Positions 50,735-61,943 of a stretch of DNA of 64,000 nucleotides are shown piece after piece. Position 1 is the first letter of the stretch. Every line of letters starts with the position of its first letter. Under the pieces are notes generated by a model, which saw only the letters and a program-made list of their open reading frames with translations, had not been told where the DNA came from and made no database searches. The translations under genes and the position numbers were made by a program. Origin of the DNA: Gonatopus flavifemur (taxonomy: Eukaryota; Arthropoda; Insecta; Hymenoptera; Dryinidae); NCBI GenBank assembly GCA_018340375.1, contig JAFFJZ010000001.1, positions 62,116,001 through 62,180,000 on the forward strand. The letters are read 5' to 3'.

Positions 50735-50835
50735 CTCAAAGTCCTTCCTCTTTACGACATATTCGAGATCGAATTTCTGATCCTCCAATTGTGTGATCCT
50801 ATTGTGGTACTCGCGTAGCACGCGCTTCAAAGTCT
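50735..50835 (-). CDS. wupA: Troponin I mutually exclusive exon A (TLKRVLREYHNRI type)
   Basis: The first of four alternatives is 101 nt, preceded by GTGTGCAG and followed by GTATTT. It enters in phase 1 (completing Glu) and exits in phase 0. The product reads ETLKRVLREYHNRITQLEDQ, then KFDLEYVVKRKDFE. It shares with the others the pattern of an aromatic pair region, then a D-K-x-DLE core and a basic tail. It corresponds in position to Drosophila exon 6 versions and forms the end of the coiled coil before the inhibitory region. It is the most diverged at its N-terminal half (no Cys residues), suggesting a specialised muscle type. Which muscle uses it cannot be told from DNA. Confidence 0.9.
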
Positions 50836-51426
50836 CTGCACACGTTCGACAGAAAATCAAGAAAATAAATAAAAAATAAAAAACCGAGAATTCAAAGAGA
50901 GAAACCATCACTTTGATGATTCGATTTCTCTCTTCCTCTCCATCATCAATATTGATGCAATAAAAAACGAACTTTTCAATCAACACATTCTCTCCGCGTG
51001 ATTGAACTTCGATTTTTTTTTTGAGATGTTCAATGTGCGATAAGATAAGATTTGTATACATCGATAAGACAGTAGTTGTATTCCTTTGATGGAACATTCG
51101 AAGAACACGACTTATGCAAATCACGTATGTTGTCCTAAAGTATATATTCGGTTCAGTACATTGAAGAATGTCCTATTCCGTAAAAGACTGTTGAAAATGC
51201 GAATAGATATACCCTATTTCACGTTTAAATATCCTCCAACTGTACACAGACACAATGAGGGTAGGAGTGTCTTTATATATGCTACTATGCTGATATTTAA
51301 AATTCAATTAGCAGGTGAAGAATTTTTGTTTCGATATTTGAATGCTCTATAAAGAAAATTTTGTTGAATTTCGAGATAAATGTATATATAAAATAGTAAA
51401 GATCTTATATAAAAGGCGATATGTAC

Positions 51427-51550
51427 CTTCATTCGCGTCGTCAACGTTCTTTGGTTTTCCACAACGTTCCTCGATGATACGTCTCCTTTCGGCTGCTTTC
51501 CTTTCTTGTTCCTTCTTTAATTCTTCAGCGGCTTTCTTACGCAAAAGCAA
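51427..51550 (-). CDS. wupA: Troponin I TnT-binding coiled-coil exon
   Basis: The exon is 124 nt, enters in phase 0 after CTCTAG and leaves in phase 1 (41 codons plus G) at donor GTACAT. It encodes LLLRKKAAEELKKEQERK, then AAERRRIIEERCG and KPKNVDDANE. This matches the invariant insect TnI segment that pairs with troponin T in the IT arm. The phase 1 exit is what all four alternative 101-nt exons downstream accept, so this exon is the common donor of the mutually exclusive choice. The stretch after the Cys (KPKNVDDANE) differs from Drosophila SPRNLSDASE, as expected for another insect order. Confidence 0.97.
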
Positions 51551-51888
51551 CTAGAGGGGAAATACGAGAAAACTCATTTTACTTGGATTCAATGGGACTC
51601 TTGAGAATCAAAGTTCACTTTCATTAATGCTAAGAATGGAAAATATATGAAAGAAGTCTGACGTTTCGATTCATTTCAAGGATAAAAAGAAAATTCCCAT
51701 AAAAATTTAGTTCTTGCGAGGATATTGAAAAATTTGTCCTTGTTGTCATAATTTATGAATTCTACTTTTGTTCGTAGGAGAAGTGAAATATAAGATTTAT
51801 TCTTCTTGATCGATCTATCATAATCAATCCGGTTAGAAGGATGGAAAGTTGAAATCGAGAAAATAATATAAGAAGAAAGTTGACTTAC

Positions 51889-52017
51889 CCTGAGTTTCTT
51901 CTTCCTGTCGGGGGTCATGAAACCCTTCTTGGCCTTTTTGGCTTTGGAAGCCTCTTCGAGGCGAGCACGGACCTCCGCCCTCTTCCTGTCCGTCTCTGCC
52001 TGTTTCCTCTTCTTTTC
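51889..52017 (-). CDS. wupA: Troponin I N-terminal TnC-binding exon
   Basis: The exon is 129 nt (43 codons), phase 0 at both ends, between acceptor ATGTAG and donor GTAAGT. It begins [17 protein letters not shown], continues [14 protein letters not shown] and ends [10 protein letters not shown]. Drosophila TnI has nearly the same block (KKAKQAEIERKRAEVR, then MTPERKKKLR). In the family this highly basic helix binds the C-terminal lobe of troponin C and leads into the TnT-binding coiled coil. It is the first long exon of the gene, and identity is secure. Confidence 0.97.
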
Positions 52018-53378
52018 CTACATTTTTCATTTGGAAAAACGTCTTAATCCATCGATTTGGAAGTGTATAAACTACCAAAACTCAAGAACAATTTCGTTTG
52101 CGATGTGAATTTTATCGGTTTCCCTTGAGAATTCTTCGGAGCGAATAGATTTCTCAAACGCGATTCTAGTGGATCGAAAAATGAATGAATGGATGTAAAG
52201 GGAATTATTTGCTACGAGATTCGAACAATTTTCATTGAAATTCATTGATTATGTTATGAAGAAATCATTTTCTTTTTACTATAGATATTTTTGAATAATG
52301 CTGTTGAGAGAAGTTCGTTCTAAATACAAACAAAATATTCAAAGTCAAAATCATCTTTTCATGTGGTTTTAAGCATGAAGCTTTCATTGTTTCTCGATTA
52401 AGAGTTTCCCAATTGATACAATTCATTCATTTTTCGACTGCTATTCCAATTATTTTACATATACTCAACACATAAGCCGTGAATAGCATTTTCTCTTTTT
52501 GCTTTGAGAAGTCCCTGCTCAAAGAATCTTATTGATTCACATTCATTGCGATGCAAAAAACCGATTCAGACCTGACATTGATAATCAATTTTTGATGGGT
52601 TTGAATCGGTTTTCTGCATTGGAATCAATGTGAATCAATCGGTTCAATGACATTCTTTGAGCAGGGGTGGAAATAGAAATTTATACAGCGTTATGTATGG
52701 ATAGAGACATCATATTTATACTCATCATCTACTGCTCCAAAGACACACTGTCCTGTGGATCCTAGAATTATTGGATCTCTTCACTTAGAATACTCAAAGA
52801 AAAATCAATAGAAAGGAAAGAACTCACCTAGCCACCCCTGCGTGGAAAATTTTTCAGAATTGTATACAAATTATATATAATTGAGGGAATTTTCCAGGGT
52901 CTGGTTGGCCGATATTTCCAATTTAATTGAATTATATTTCAATATTTTGGGTAGAAAACTAAAATAACTCTAGGATCTACGGGCTCGAAGACTCATGACA
53001 GGGATTGTTGACATGACATGCGAAGAAATTTTCAAAATCTGTCCATAATTTAATATTTTCCCACATGAGAAAACTCTCTTTTCTCTCATGGCGTGTCACG
53101 CAATAATCGTTTCTATGAGCCTTCAGTTCAAAACTATTCTACATTGCAGACTTTATATTGAGCAATCCTCATTTGTACATTCGAATGTATAAGAATTTTC
53201 AGCTTCTCTGAATCATTGAAATTCATTTCCTTTATCCAGAAAATTTAGTGAAGATTATCTGAAAATTCTCCAACACTCCATGTATCATAAAATCGTATCA
53301 ATAATTATTAAATTTATTCCTCATTCGCATGGTTTAAAGATACGAATGTTCAAAATTGTTCTTCTCCTTCTTACGTAC
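52018..53378 (-). other. Troponin I intron between RKRLED and the TnC-binding exon
   Basis: AT-rich intron of 1.36 kb. Apart from the foldback at 52513-52666 and a smaller palindrome around 52843-52905, I see nothing in it. Confidence 0.6.
52513..52666. mobile_element. 154-bp foldback MITE, CCCTGCTCAAAGAAT ends
   Basis: CCCTGCTCAAAGAAT and ATTCTTTGAGCAGGG flank a palindrome whose arms include AACCGATTC in both orientations. The same terminal CCCTGCT occurs at 22143-22453 and, in variant form, at 28448-28760. It lies in the intron between the RKRLED microexon and the TnC-binding exon. Confidence 0.82.
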
Positions 53379-53396
53379 ATCCTCGAGACGCTTCCT
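53379..53396 (-). CDS. wupA: Troponin I 18-nt microexon (RKRLED)
   Basis: This 18-nt exon lies between a good acceptor (TTTTTACAG) and the donor GTACGT. It is phase 0 on both sides and codes for RKRLED, which joins MADDE to EKKRKQ. The resulting charged N-terminus is in keeping with arthropod TnI. A second possible donor 4 nt downstream (GTAAGA) would shift the frame. The residue composition and phase support it, but it is too short to be certain without transcript data. It may be constitutive or optional, since both neighbours are also phase 0. Confidence 0.72.
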
Positions 53397-56300
53397 CTGT
53401 AAAAACAAAAGAAAACAATATCTATTAGAATAAATCACACTCGATGCATGAACATGATGAGTATATGATACCTCAAGCGTTTCATGATGTACAAATTCAT
53501 CACCCTTCATCCATTTCCATCAATTCTTTCGATTCTTCAAAATTATATATAAATGCGAAAAATTTGTTTACTTGGGGAGAAGTAGATTCGTCTGAGGTTT
53601 CATATGTTTGTTAAGAAAAAATTTATGTAAGAGGAAGCAGCATATTTTTCTTTAAATTACATACATTTTCTTTTTATATTTCTTTGAACGCAGCATAATG
53701 CCAGCCTTAAATTTAACTTCACATATTTATTCTTTCCAAAAATAATTCAAGTCAGGATCATGTTGAGTGACGTAAGAATAAGATGACATAGACTTGTTTT
53801 TGTGAGATTTTATTTCATCTTTCGTTTAAAATATGATCTTCAGCGTTAGGAATCTGTTGCATTTTTTGCCGTATTTTACTTCAGAATAATTGAAAAAGTG
53901 AGATAGAATATAGATACTCAATGATCCTGTTTTGATTATATTGTAATGTAAGTGTCGTTGTGGTTTTTACGTAAACGATGACAAATTCAAGCTTTCTATT
54001 TGAATTTCTTCCAAAAATAGAAAGTTCTTTCATTCTTTTTCGATAACATTGGGATTCAGTTCAACATTTCACAAGTTCAAAATTTCTAACAATAACAGAA
54101 AATTTGTGAATTGAATATTCGCTGTATCAAATATTTACGTAAAAACCTTATCCTTTAGCAATTAATGCATTGAAAATAAAATATAAAAGTCATACGAGAA
54201 TTAAAAAATTAAATATGTACAAGAGAGTTAATAGAAGTGATTTGTTTTTGCCGCTGTGCTATCATGGAAAGCATTAAAATGTCAGAACGCGTAAATCGTC
54301 ATGCAGGAATCAACTTTACCTTTGTTCCGTGAATGAGAAAGTTGTTACGTGTCTTGCGTTTGTGTACGCAGCATTGTTCTGGATATATTTCAAAGAATTT
54401 CACAAAAATATGTATACAGAGGGTTTTGTGTCCTATTACGATCATCACATTCAATTCATTTGATGATATATTCCACGCAGAACAAGTGCGAGCTGTCCTT
54501 TTCACCTTTTCTCTCTTTCTCAACTGTTCAAATTTCAAGATGAAGGGAGGAAGAGGTGAAATAAATTCACGCCGAGTTCTCTCGGAATGCCAAAACCGGC
54601 GTGAATGGTCCTTTCGCACCTGTTTAAAGTCAGCCCTACTTTTTGCTTACGTGAGAACATTTTCCATGTCTGTATTTACAAGTGTTTATTATTAATAAAA
54701 TGAAATTGTTTGGAAATGTCATAAAACTGGTGAACGATGTTCACTAATTACTATGATGAATTTCGTATAATTTTCTAAAGATCTCTTTTTATTTTTGTAA
54801 TTAATGTCTCGACATCAATCATACGAAAACTATGAGAATCCCATTATCGTTATCATCATTCAAAGATGATATTCTTGCATTCCAAATAGCGCAAGAAAGT
54901 GTCTTATCCGTGAAATCATTTAAAATGATCACATAAATCTATTCAACCCATTAACATATTTAAAAGATATGATTCTGAATAGAGTTTCGTCTGGAATGGA
55001 AACACAGAAGAATGGGAGGACTATAAATCAGACGCGAACTTTAGTATCGCGGGAGCTTTTACCAAAAACAATAGAAGCAACTGTTTCTCATGATATTTTC
55101 GTAGCTTTCTCGGAGAAAAGAAGAATGGAATAACAACTATTTTACGTCATCGAGTGTTCCTTTTTTTCCCACCACCACCGTTGCTGACATGAAACAAAGT
55201 CGTACAAAGAGAAATGCTTGGAATTCCTAAGTATTTCTATTTTTTTCCTCCTCATTGAAGTTTGTGGTTCAAGTAGTGTTGTAATTCTCAACAAAGCATT
55301 CTTGAATTTTGATTTAAGATTGAATAACTCTCCTCATTCTCTGAATTACGGAAACTTTTATCAAAATTTCGTCGTCTGGATGAGAAATAATCTTTGTTTG
55401 TCGAATGAGGACTTGAATTCTCAATCAATGTAAACCCAAAGAGATCTCTGATGAGAATTCTTTGAAGTACATAACGTCAGAATCAATTTCACCAACTGTT
55501 CGAGATATTCGACAAGTCTTAAGAAAGTTCTCTTGATGTTTTCTCGAAGAGATATTGCTCTTGCCTGAGAAACGTTTTGAAACATCGGATATATCTTCAA
55601 GAGGAGATTTGAATATTAAAATTCCAAAAAAATTGTGAATTATAACGGAAACCAACCTGCATGATAATGGGATTCGACTTTTCTTGCAATTTAAATGAAG
55701 AGATCAATGAAAATTATTATTATCGGATATTGTACAAGGTAATCGAGTAATGTATAAAAAGAACTTATACAAGGTTGAATATAATATCGGATATAACAAG
55801 AAACGTGTATTCCGCCTCATACTAAACTGAGGAGAATACGAACGAATATGGAAAAAAGCATCCTTTCAACGAGGTAGGTAGGGAGGTAAATGGGTATACT
55901 AATAATAATACTACTATTGAATACTATATACAATCAACCGTTTAATAGTCGCACGGTACAGAAAACACATAGAAGGGAATAGGAAGAAAAAATAACCGAG
56001 GTTGGGATCTGTTTGAAAACCTCGTAGATCGAAGCTTTCGAGGTCGACGCGAAAAGCTTCTTTGGTATTCTACTCAGCTATATCGAGATATGAACATAAT
56101 ACAGATACAACAAAGTCTAAATTTACATCCTATGATAATGGAATATTTTGGCAAGCCTTATTATAAGCACAAACAATGCGTACCTGTTTATAAAGGATAG
56201 ATTACTGCATGATCCAAAGATTCGATGTATAATATTCCAGATTGTTGTCCAAGGTTGATATTCAAGAAGATATTCACGATGGATACACGTTGTGCGATGA

Positions 56301-56453
56301 AGTATAGCGTGAATGAAATGAAAAACAAAATAATATACTGTTAGGTGTGAATTTGTGCTAGTTTATTATTCGATCATTTGGAACGTTCAAGTCAATATTT
56401 GTTTGTTTAATTGCTCTCTGTTTCTTCAACAAGATTATGTACAAAGTCACAAT

Positions 56454-56573
56454 CCACACAAAACTCGTTGTCCAATATGATAGATATCTTCAGAAGTCTC
56501 AAACTGTTCTTACTTCTAAAAGATATCTATTCATGTTTCAGAAGATATCTTTTAGACAACGAGTGCTGTGTGG
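56454..56573. mobile_element. 120-bp foldback, CCACACA ends, with GATATCTT motifs
   Basis: CCACACAAAACTCGTTGTC on the left and GACAACGAGTGCTGTGTGG on the right are inverted repeats. The interior carries AGATATCTTTTAGA-like words, the same words that fill 38020-38660. Confidence 0.7.
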
Positions 56574-57603
56574 GAAGTGACACAATGTAGGGACAGCTGC
56601 TGAAATTTAGTCGATCGATAATGCAGGCAAGTATATTTGTATAAATCGATGAAAAATTACAGATAATTGATTTGAGGAACGTATTTAATACCATGTGTAT
56701 GAAAGTTTTGAGAAATTTGGATTCATTCCCGTAAGTCTAAACGTGAACAGAGATAAGAAGTTCGATGGAAGTTGAATTCGAGTAGACACGAATCGAAAAA
56801 GTAGAGCGCAAAATTGAATTGTTCACATACCGATTCGTTCAATGAAACAACTGAATTTATCAGTTTCAAAGTACTTATCTCTCGAAACGTTTAGTTGAAT
56901 CTATATATTCCTCTAATTGAACCTCCTCATTTGAAATGATTTTATCTAGAAGATGGATTTCTCTACAAATCAAAACTTGAACATAATATGTACGTATCTC
57001 TCGTAATACATGAGTTTCGTTATCGTTCTAGACAGTAATTTTGTAAAATATATGAAAGGGTGTTGTAGGAATAATAAATGCGGGTAAATGTTCTCAACCA
57101 TTCTTCTTTGTTTATTGGGTATTCGAATTCATTTTATTATTTTATACGAGATTGATCTCTGATTGCTGATGCTGCTAAAGAAAGCAACAAACCTGTTTGA
57201 AGGTTTTATTTTTGAAAATTTCCACGTCTATGTCCATACTTTCATCCTCCCTTCTTTGAATTGGAACTGCATTTACATGTTCCACATTTTCATAAACAAA
57301 AATTCATTCTAACTTTCAAAGGAAGGGATTACTGAAAAAATCAAAGGATTCTCATTCTTCTGAACACAGTCGGGATTTCCCAATGAATTAATAAAAGAAG
57401 GTGCCTGGGGAGCAGGAGCGCATCAACCTCACGTTATGGAGGGGTGTTCAAAGCATCTAACTATCGGTGATTTAGAGAAAAAAAATAAACTTGAGAGCAT
57501 TTGACTGCTACAGTTTATCTTGTTTAGATGTTTTGTCTGTTTTGTGTCCATCAATAATTCAGTGGATGCCCTGGCACCCTTGGACACTCCATTGTTGCGC
57601 TTT

Positions 57604-57704
57604 CCCATGTGGTAAAAATGTCCAAAACTGTATACAATTGTATACGATTTGTATAAAACTTGTGCACAATTACATACACAAATTGGACATCCTTTCCACG
57701 TGGG
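57604..57704. mobile_element. 101-bp foldback, CCCATGTGG ends
   Basis: CCCATGTGGTAAAAATGTCC mirrors GGACATCCTTTCCACGTGGG, with an AT-rich centre containing TATACAATTGTATA. A small nonautonomous hairpin element. Confidence 0.7.
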
Positions 57705-57742
57705 TCTGCAAGGGAGGGTCATGGTATTAGGAACGTCGAGAT

Positions 57743-57874
57743 TAGGGATGGTGATTTGGAATCGATTCCTCTTTTATAGAAAAAGTATTCAGTTTTTATA
57801 TATTTGTATAAAATATGAATAAAAATTCGATATAATTTCTATACAAAAGAATCGATCTTGAATCACCATCCCTA
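57743..57874. mobile_element. 132-bp foldback MITE, TAGGGATGG ends
   Basis: TAGGGATGGTGATTTGGAAT at the left mirrors the right end CACCATCCCTA. The interior is AT-rich. The ends and size recall the element at 3691-3822. Confidence 0.75.
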
Positions 57875-57954
57875 GTTGAGATGGGTGAACAAATTTTTCT
57901 CAGGCTAGGGGAATTGGTATTCCGATAAAAAGGTTCACTTACACACTGAGAGAA

Positions 57955-58149
57955 ATTTCTATAGTCATTTTCACTACAACATCTCAACTGAGCATTCCTA
58001 ACGAGAGCTACCAAAAATTTGGTTGATTCATCATTTAATTGTATTAACTATCCTTCCTTGGTTGAATTATTCAAATTTCCAGTAGTTTTTACGAATAATA
58101 TTTGATTGAGGCGTTTGAGTTACAATAACCTCAATGATTTCTCTCAGTT
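57955..58149. mobile_element. MITE with CACTGAGAGAAAT ends
   Basis: CACTGAGAGAAATTT on the left and ATTTCTCTCAGT on the right form short terminal inverted repeats about 195 bp apart. The ends belong to the CACTGAGAAA family seen elsewhere in the window. Confidence 0.6.
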
Positions 58150-58189
58150 CAACCAAAACAATGAATTTCTACTCTATTATAAGTGGAGT

Positions 58190-58420
58190 TTTCACTCTAC
58201 AGTGTTCACCACCACCAATGTGGTATGCCCTATCTACCCCCAGTAAAAATGATTATAGCGGTTGTCTAGCACCTTTCAAGGCACTAGCAGTGAAGCTAGT
58301 CACTAGACAGGGCGTTGACATTAACTATGAGGTGGCTAGAGTCATTTCTGCTAGGGCCGGTATACCGTATACATCACCTCCGCGTGGAGTTCCACAGGAA
58401 ATTTTGTGGATGACGTGAAT
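58190..58420 (+). other. Unassigned GC-richer open stretch
   Basis: This stretch is richer in G+C than its surroundings and open on the plus strand through TGA at 58418, including NYEVARVISARAGIPYTSPP. I do not recognise the peptide. No splice sites or start context support a gene. It may be a fragment of a mobile element protein. Confidence 0.2.
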
Positions 58421-59269
58421 CGGCGGAAGAACGGTGATTCGATGCAAAAATAACCTGAATCCCAGTTCTTGCACAGATAATTCTACGCTGTCTGCATCAA
58501 GTCATGGTTCCTCTACTGATTCGCGTGATCCGCGGATTTTTCTCCTAAATTCTGCTTGGAGATGAAGTTTATCATCGGTGGCGGTACTAGGTGGTCAAAG
58601 ACTGATCCCATCAACATCCTCAGTTGAAATTATCTAGTAATTTATGAGACTTGTAACGCTGAGCTAAAGAAATACTCGGAATGAAATTGTTTCCACCCTC
58701 CATCCCTAATGAAAATGATCTCTACATTTTTCTTAAAACGTCCCAAACTTGAGAGATATCTCTTCTTTTTCCCATAAAAGCATGAACATTGGTCAAACTT
58801 CAGTCCAATCGAGACCCGAGTTTCAAACCTTGGGCCAACGTCGGATGAAAATTGGTCCCAAGTTCATGCTCATTTAAGTCTGTTCATTTCTGTCTCTGTC
58901 AGATATCGGACAATTCAAGAAATGCGAAGGAACACAGAGATTTATTTTTATTAGGAACAGACCACGGTCGGCGTAACACAGTCAACCCAGGTGGATAATA
59001 CCCATGAAATAATCCCTATAACCAATTAGTTAGCAAAAAAAAAGATGAATAAAACATACAGGTCTGAGAAAAACAAAGTCTGAGAATTCAGAGTCTCAGA
59101 TGGTTTCCTCTTTGCGAATTTTTTCATCGTTTCAATCCGAATATAAGAAGAATAGGGATATTATTCCAATATTATCACCTCAAAAACTTGTTTCTGAAGG
59201 TTCAAAGAATGTAACACGAATTTTCTGAATGTTTAAAAACTTGATTGTTTCTTCTAAGCGGAATTTAGG

Positions 59270-59400
59270 CCCTAGCATGTATGTACCACGAGGCCCACCC
59301 CGGCCCAGCATGGGCCCCATTCTGCCAATATGAGCCCAAGACTGGGCCAGAATGGGCCAGAATTCATACAGGCTGGGGGGTGGTAGTCCGTGGAGGCCTA
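59270..59400. repeat. GC-rich GGCCCA repeat patch
   Basis: A cluster of GGCCCA and TGGGCC words in both orientations, within an otherwise AT-rich intron. It can fold on itself and is probably part of a repeat; the ends are not clear. Confidence 0.45.
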
Positions 59401-59778
59401 AACCGGTTCAACCGATTTTATTCCAAGTTTTTCTCCAAAACAGCGTCATAAGCTTTGTAAATCACTATAGCATTTCCCAAAAGCCCCTACAGCACGCAAG
59501 ATCACAAAGTATTTTACGTAGAACGCAACTGGAACTATTGGAGAATTCAATATGAATTCTTGAGAATCCTTCTTGAACTCCTGTGCTGTGTGGGAGAATT
59601 CTTTCTTGTTTATCGGACAGTGTAATGAATTTTCTGGTTCAAACTCAAATCACGAGTGAAAGTATGTACATGGTTGGAAAAATAATCATTTTCTGAAGTC
59701 TAAAAATATAAATGAGAAACAAAATAAAATAAACACTATTAATGCTCTGGCAACATCAATTTTCGATACTAACCTAAC

Positions 59779-59822
59779 CTCATCGTCAGCCATGGTGATG
59801 TCCGGTTACGGCACGCGTCTAC
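59779..59822 (-). CDS. wupA: Troponin I start exon (MADDE)
   Basis: The exon starts after a pyrimidine-rich acceptor ending in TAG, carries 29 nt of 5' UTR, then ATG at 59793-59791 and codons for MADDE, and stops at a GTTAGG donor in phase 0. MADDE is the usual N-terminus of insect troponin I, which fixes the start codon. The acceptor shows that at least one noncoding exon lies further upstream, so the promoter is separate from the ATG. The Ala/Pro-rich exon that follows MADDE in some Drosophila isoforms was not seen downstream. Confidence 0.9.
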
Positions 59823-59974
59823 CTAGAATGAAAAGGATATCAGAATTCAGAATATACTCATGCAAATTTAACCCATTAACGCTTGCAGGACGAGATTTCT
59901 ACACCTAAATTCAAATTGTCACCATGTAATAAATGTGCAAAAAACAGAACTCGGTAACCATTGTTCTCCATGTT

Positions 59975-61327
59975 TTAACCCATAAGCGCCTGAACAGACA
60001 CTTTTGGACACCAAAGTTCAGAGATTCATTGTACAATGAACTTGGTCGAAAAAAAATTCTTGAGCCACTGAAACCTATGTTTTGAAGGTCGCTCTTTGGA
60101 ATGGTGATGTTCAGAAGTCCCTAAAATGAGTTTTTTCGTGTGAAAATTGCAAATTAAAAAAAAAGCACTGTTTTTTTTAGAAAAAATTTTTCAAGATCAT
60201 ATTTTTGTTTGCTTTTGCATTTTTCAACATACTTAACACCGTTAAATATCGCGTCCATGGAACCTCAACTAAAAGTTATCGGCTTAAGATTGATAAAAAA
60301 AAATGTTTATCCATACAAAAAGGCGTCCGAAACAATAAATTTTACTTTCAATCTTCAGCAATTTTTTTCTCGATTTTTAAGGACTTTGGGACAAATTTCC
60401 TGTGAACAAAAACGTCTTAAAATTGGTCGAAGAATACCTTCAAATTTTTTCAGACCCGGAAAAAAATATTTTTGATTTTCCAAAAACTGGAAAAATTGGC
60501 ATTTTTGAAAAATTGTTGAAAAAATCTGCAAAAATTTGAGGGTATTGTTTGACTGATTTGCATCTCAATTTGAACAGAATTTGAAATGAATAAATGAAAT
60601 CACAGATTTATTGAGAAAATATATTTTGATATTTATTACATACTAATAATTACACAATGAAAATGTTGAATTTGTAATTGGTGATCTCAGAAAACATTCA
60701 GAAATTTTTTTCTCAATAACTATGGACTTGCGGGGAAATTTTGTAGGAACAAAAAAGTCTCAAAATCAGTCAAACAATACCCTCAAATTTTTTCAGGTTT
60801 TTTCAACAATTTTTCAAAAATGCCAATTTTTCCATTTTCCGGAAAATCAAAAATGTTTTTTTACGGGTCTGAAAAAATTTGAGGGTATTCTTTGACCAAT
60901 TTTAAGACGTGTTTGTTCTTAGGAAATTTCTCCTAAAGTCCTTAAAAACCGAGAAAAAAATTGCTGAAGATTAAAAGTAAAATTACAAAAAAAAAACATT
61001 TTTTTTTATTAATCTTAAGCCGATAACTTTTGGTTGACGGTCGATGGACGCGATATTTATCGGTATTAAGTATGCAGAAAAATGCAAAAGCAAACAAAAA
61101 CATGATCTTGAAAATTTTTTTTTCAAAAAAACAGTGCTTTTTCTTTAATTTGCAATTTGCACACAAAAAAACTCATTTCAGGGACTTCTGAACATCATCA
61201 TTCGGAAGAGCGACCTTCAAGAGATAGGATACAGTGGCTCAAAAATTTTTCTTCGACCAAATTCATTGTACAATGAATCTCTGAAATTTGGTGTCCAAAA
61301 GTGTACGTTCAGGCGCCAATGGGTTGA
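59975..61327. mobile_element. Long foldback element, 1.35 kb, TTAACCCAT end
   Basis: The two halves are inverted copies: TTGGACACC... near the left end answers GGTGTCCAA near the right, and GCTTTTGCATTTTTC at 60220 answers GAAAAATGCAAAAGC at 61076. Arms are about 600 bp, with more diverged inverted sequence toward the centre near 60600. The left end is TTAACCCAT, the right ATGGGTTGA. Such TTAA plus CCC ends suggest a piggyBac-derived nonautonomous element. ORFs of up to 88 codons within it are spurious. Confidence 0.75.
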
Positions 61328-61943
61328 GGATGCTCTTTCCAATAGAAATGTTGACCCAGATAGAAAAGCATGCTCTGAATATTCGGTGACATAACGTGCC
61401 GTAAACATACTATCATGAAATCTGCTCAGCTTGCGATGATGCATAGAACGTGAACATTATGTCTTCATTATGATGCCATCACCTCGTTTTGTCACCAATA
61501 ACAATGCCTTATGCGGAAACACCTTGGCAACATGATGCGAACATTCTTTGGTGTGCATGTCACCATTATGATGGCATTATTAACACATTTTTCTATCTGG
61601 GTAAGAAAATAACCTATAAAAAAATTAAAAATCAACAAAAGATGTGGTTTTTCATTGGATTTCTTTTTTTTTTAATGGCTTGTTCTCGTTATAGTTTTTT
61701 ATACGTTTAAAATCTATCTTGATCGCATCCTCGATGTCTAAACTTCGAATAAACGAGATTACTGGGATATGAAAAATTTTGGGTGAAACACAATGACGGC
61801 TGCAATGAAAAATTTTGGTTGCCAATGATACAGAAGTGGGGCTTTTTGGAAGATGAAGGTTTTTCTGGTTTCTTTGTTATTGCAAAATTGGCCCACGTCC
61901 TGGTTCTATTATATCACTCCAATGGGGGAAACTGTATAAGATC

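Larger units (their letters stand above)
53397..59778 (-). other. First coding intron of troponin I (6.4 kb)
   Basis: The intron separates MADDE from RKRLED. Besides the foldback elements listed separately it holds AT-rich sequence and ORFs that overlap on both strands without codon structure. I found no Ala/Pro-rich N-terminal exon like the one in some Drosophila isoforms. Insect TnI genes often keep muscle enhancers in early introns, but I could not identify any. Confidence 0.6.
18389..59822 (-). other. wupA: Troponin I gene (wupA), whole transcription unit from ATG exon to last stop
   Basis: Troponin I inhibits actomyosin in striated muscle and is relieved when Ca2+ binds troponin C. Translating spliced minus-strand segments gives an insect TnI from MADDE to APVEA in which every exon junction keeps the reading frame. 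The core isoform is 214 residues. The gene has one early microexon, four mutually exclusive 101-nt exons and at least three alternative 3' ends, the last being a Pro/Ala-rich TnH-like extension. Exons are richer in G+C than the introns, which hold many foldback repeats. The noncoding first exon and promoter lie upstream of 59822 and were not located. Drosophila wupA has the same logic of one gene, four alternative exon 6 versions and muscle-specific splicing. Gene identity is nearly certain; isoform usage is inferred. Confidence 0.95.

Noticed and set aside
52821..52842. Strong donor (GTGAGT) preceded by an acceptor-like TTTTCCACGCAG, a 10-nt exon
   Set aside because: Ten nucleotides would break the frame, and it lies within a small palindromic repeat.
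54299..54695. Overlapping ORFs of 106 and 120 codons on opposite strands
   Set aside because: Neither shows a domain; the minus-strand one follows an acceptor-like AAACAG but has no donor and no similarity to troponin I.
57195..57260. Minus-strand segment ending in a donor (AAACAG then GTTTGT) with peptide MDIDVEIFKNKTFKQ
   Set aside because: No acceptor gives an open frame in the phase needed after MADDE.
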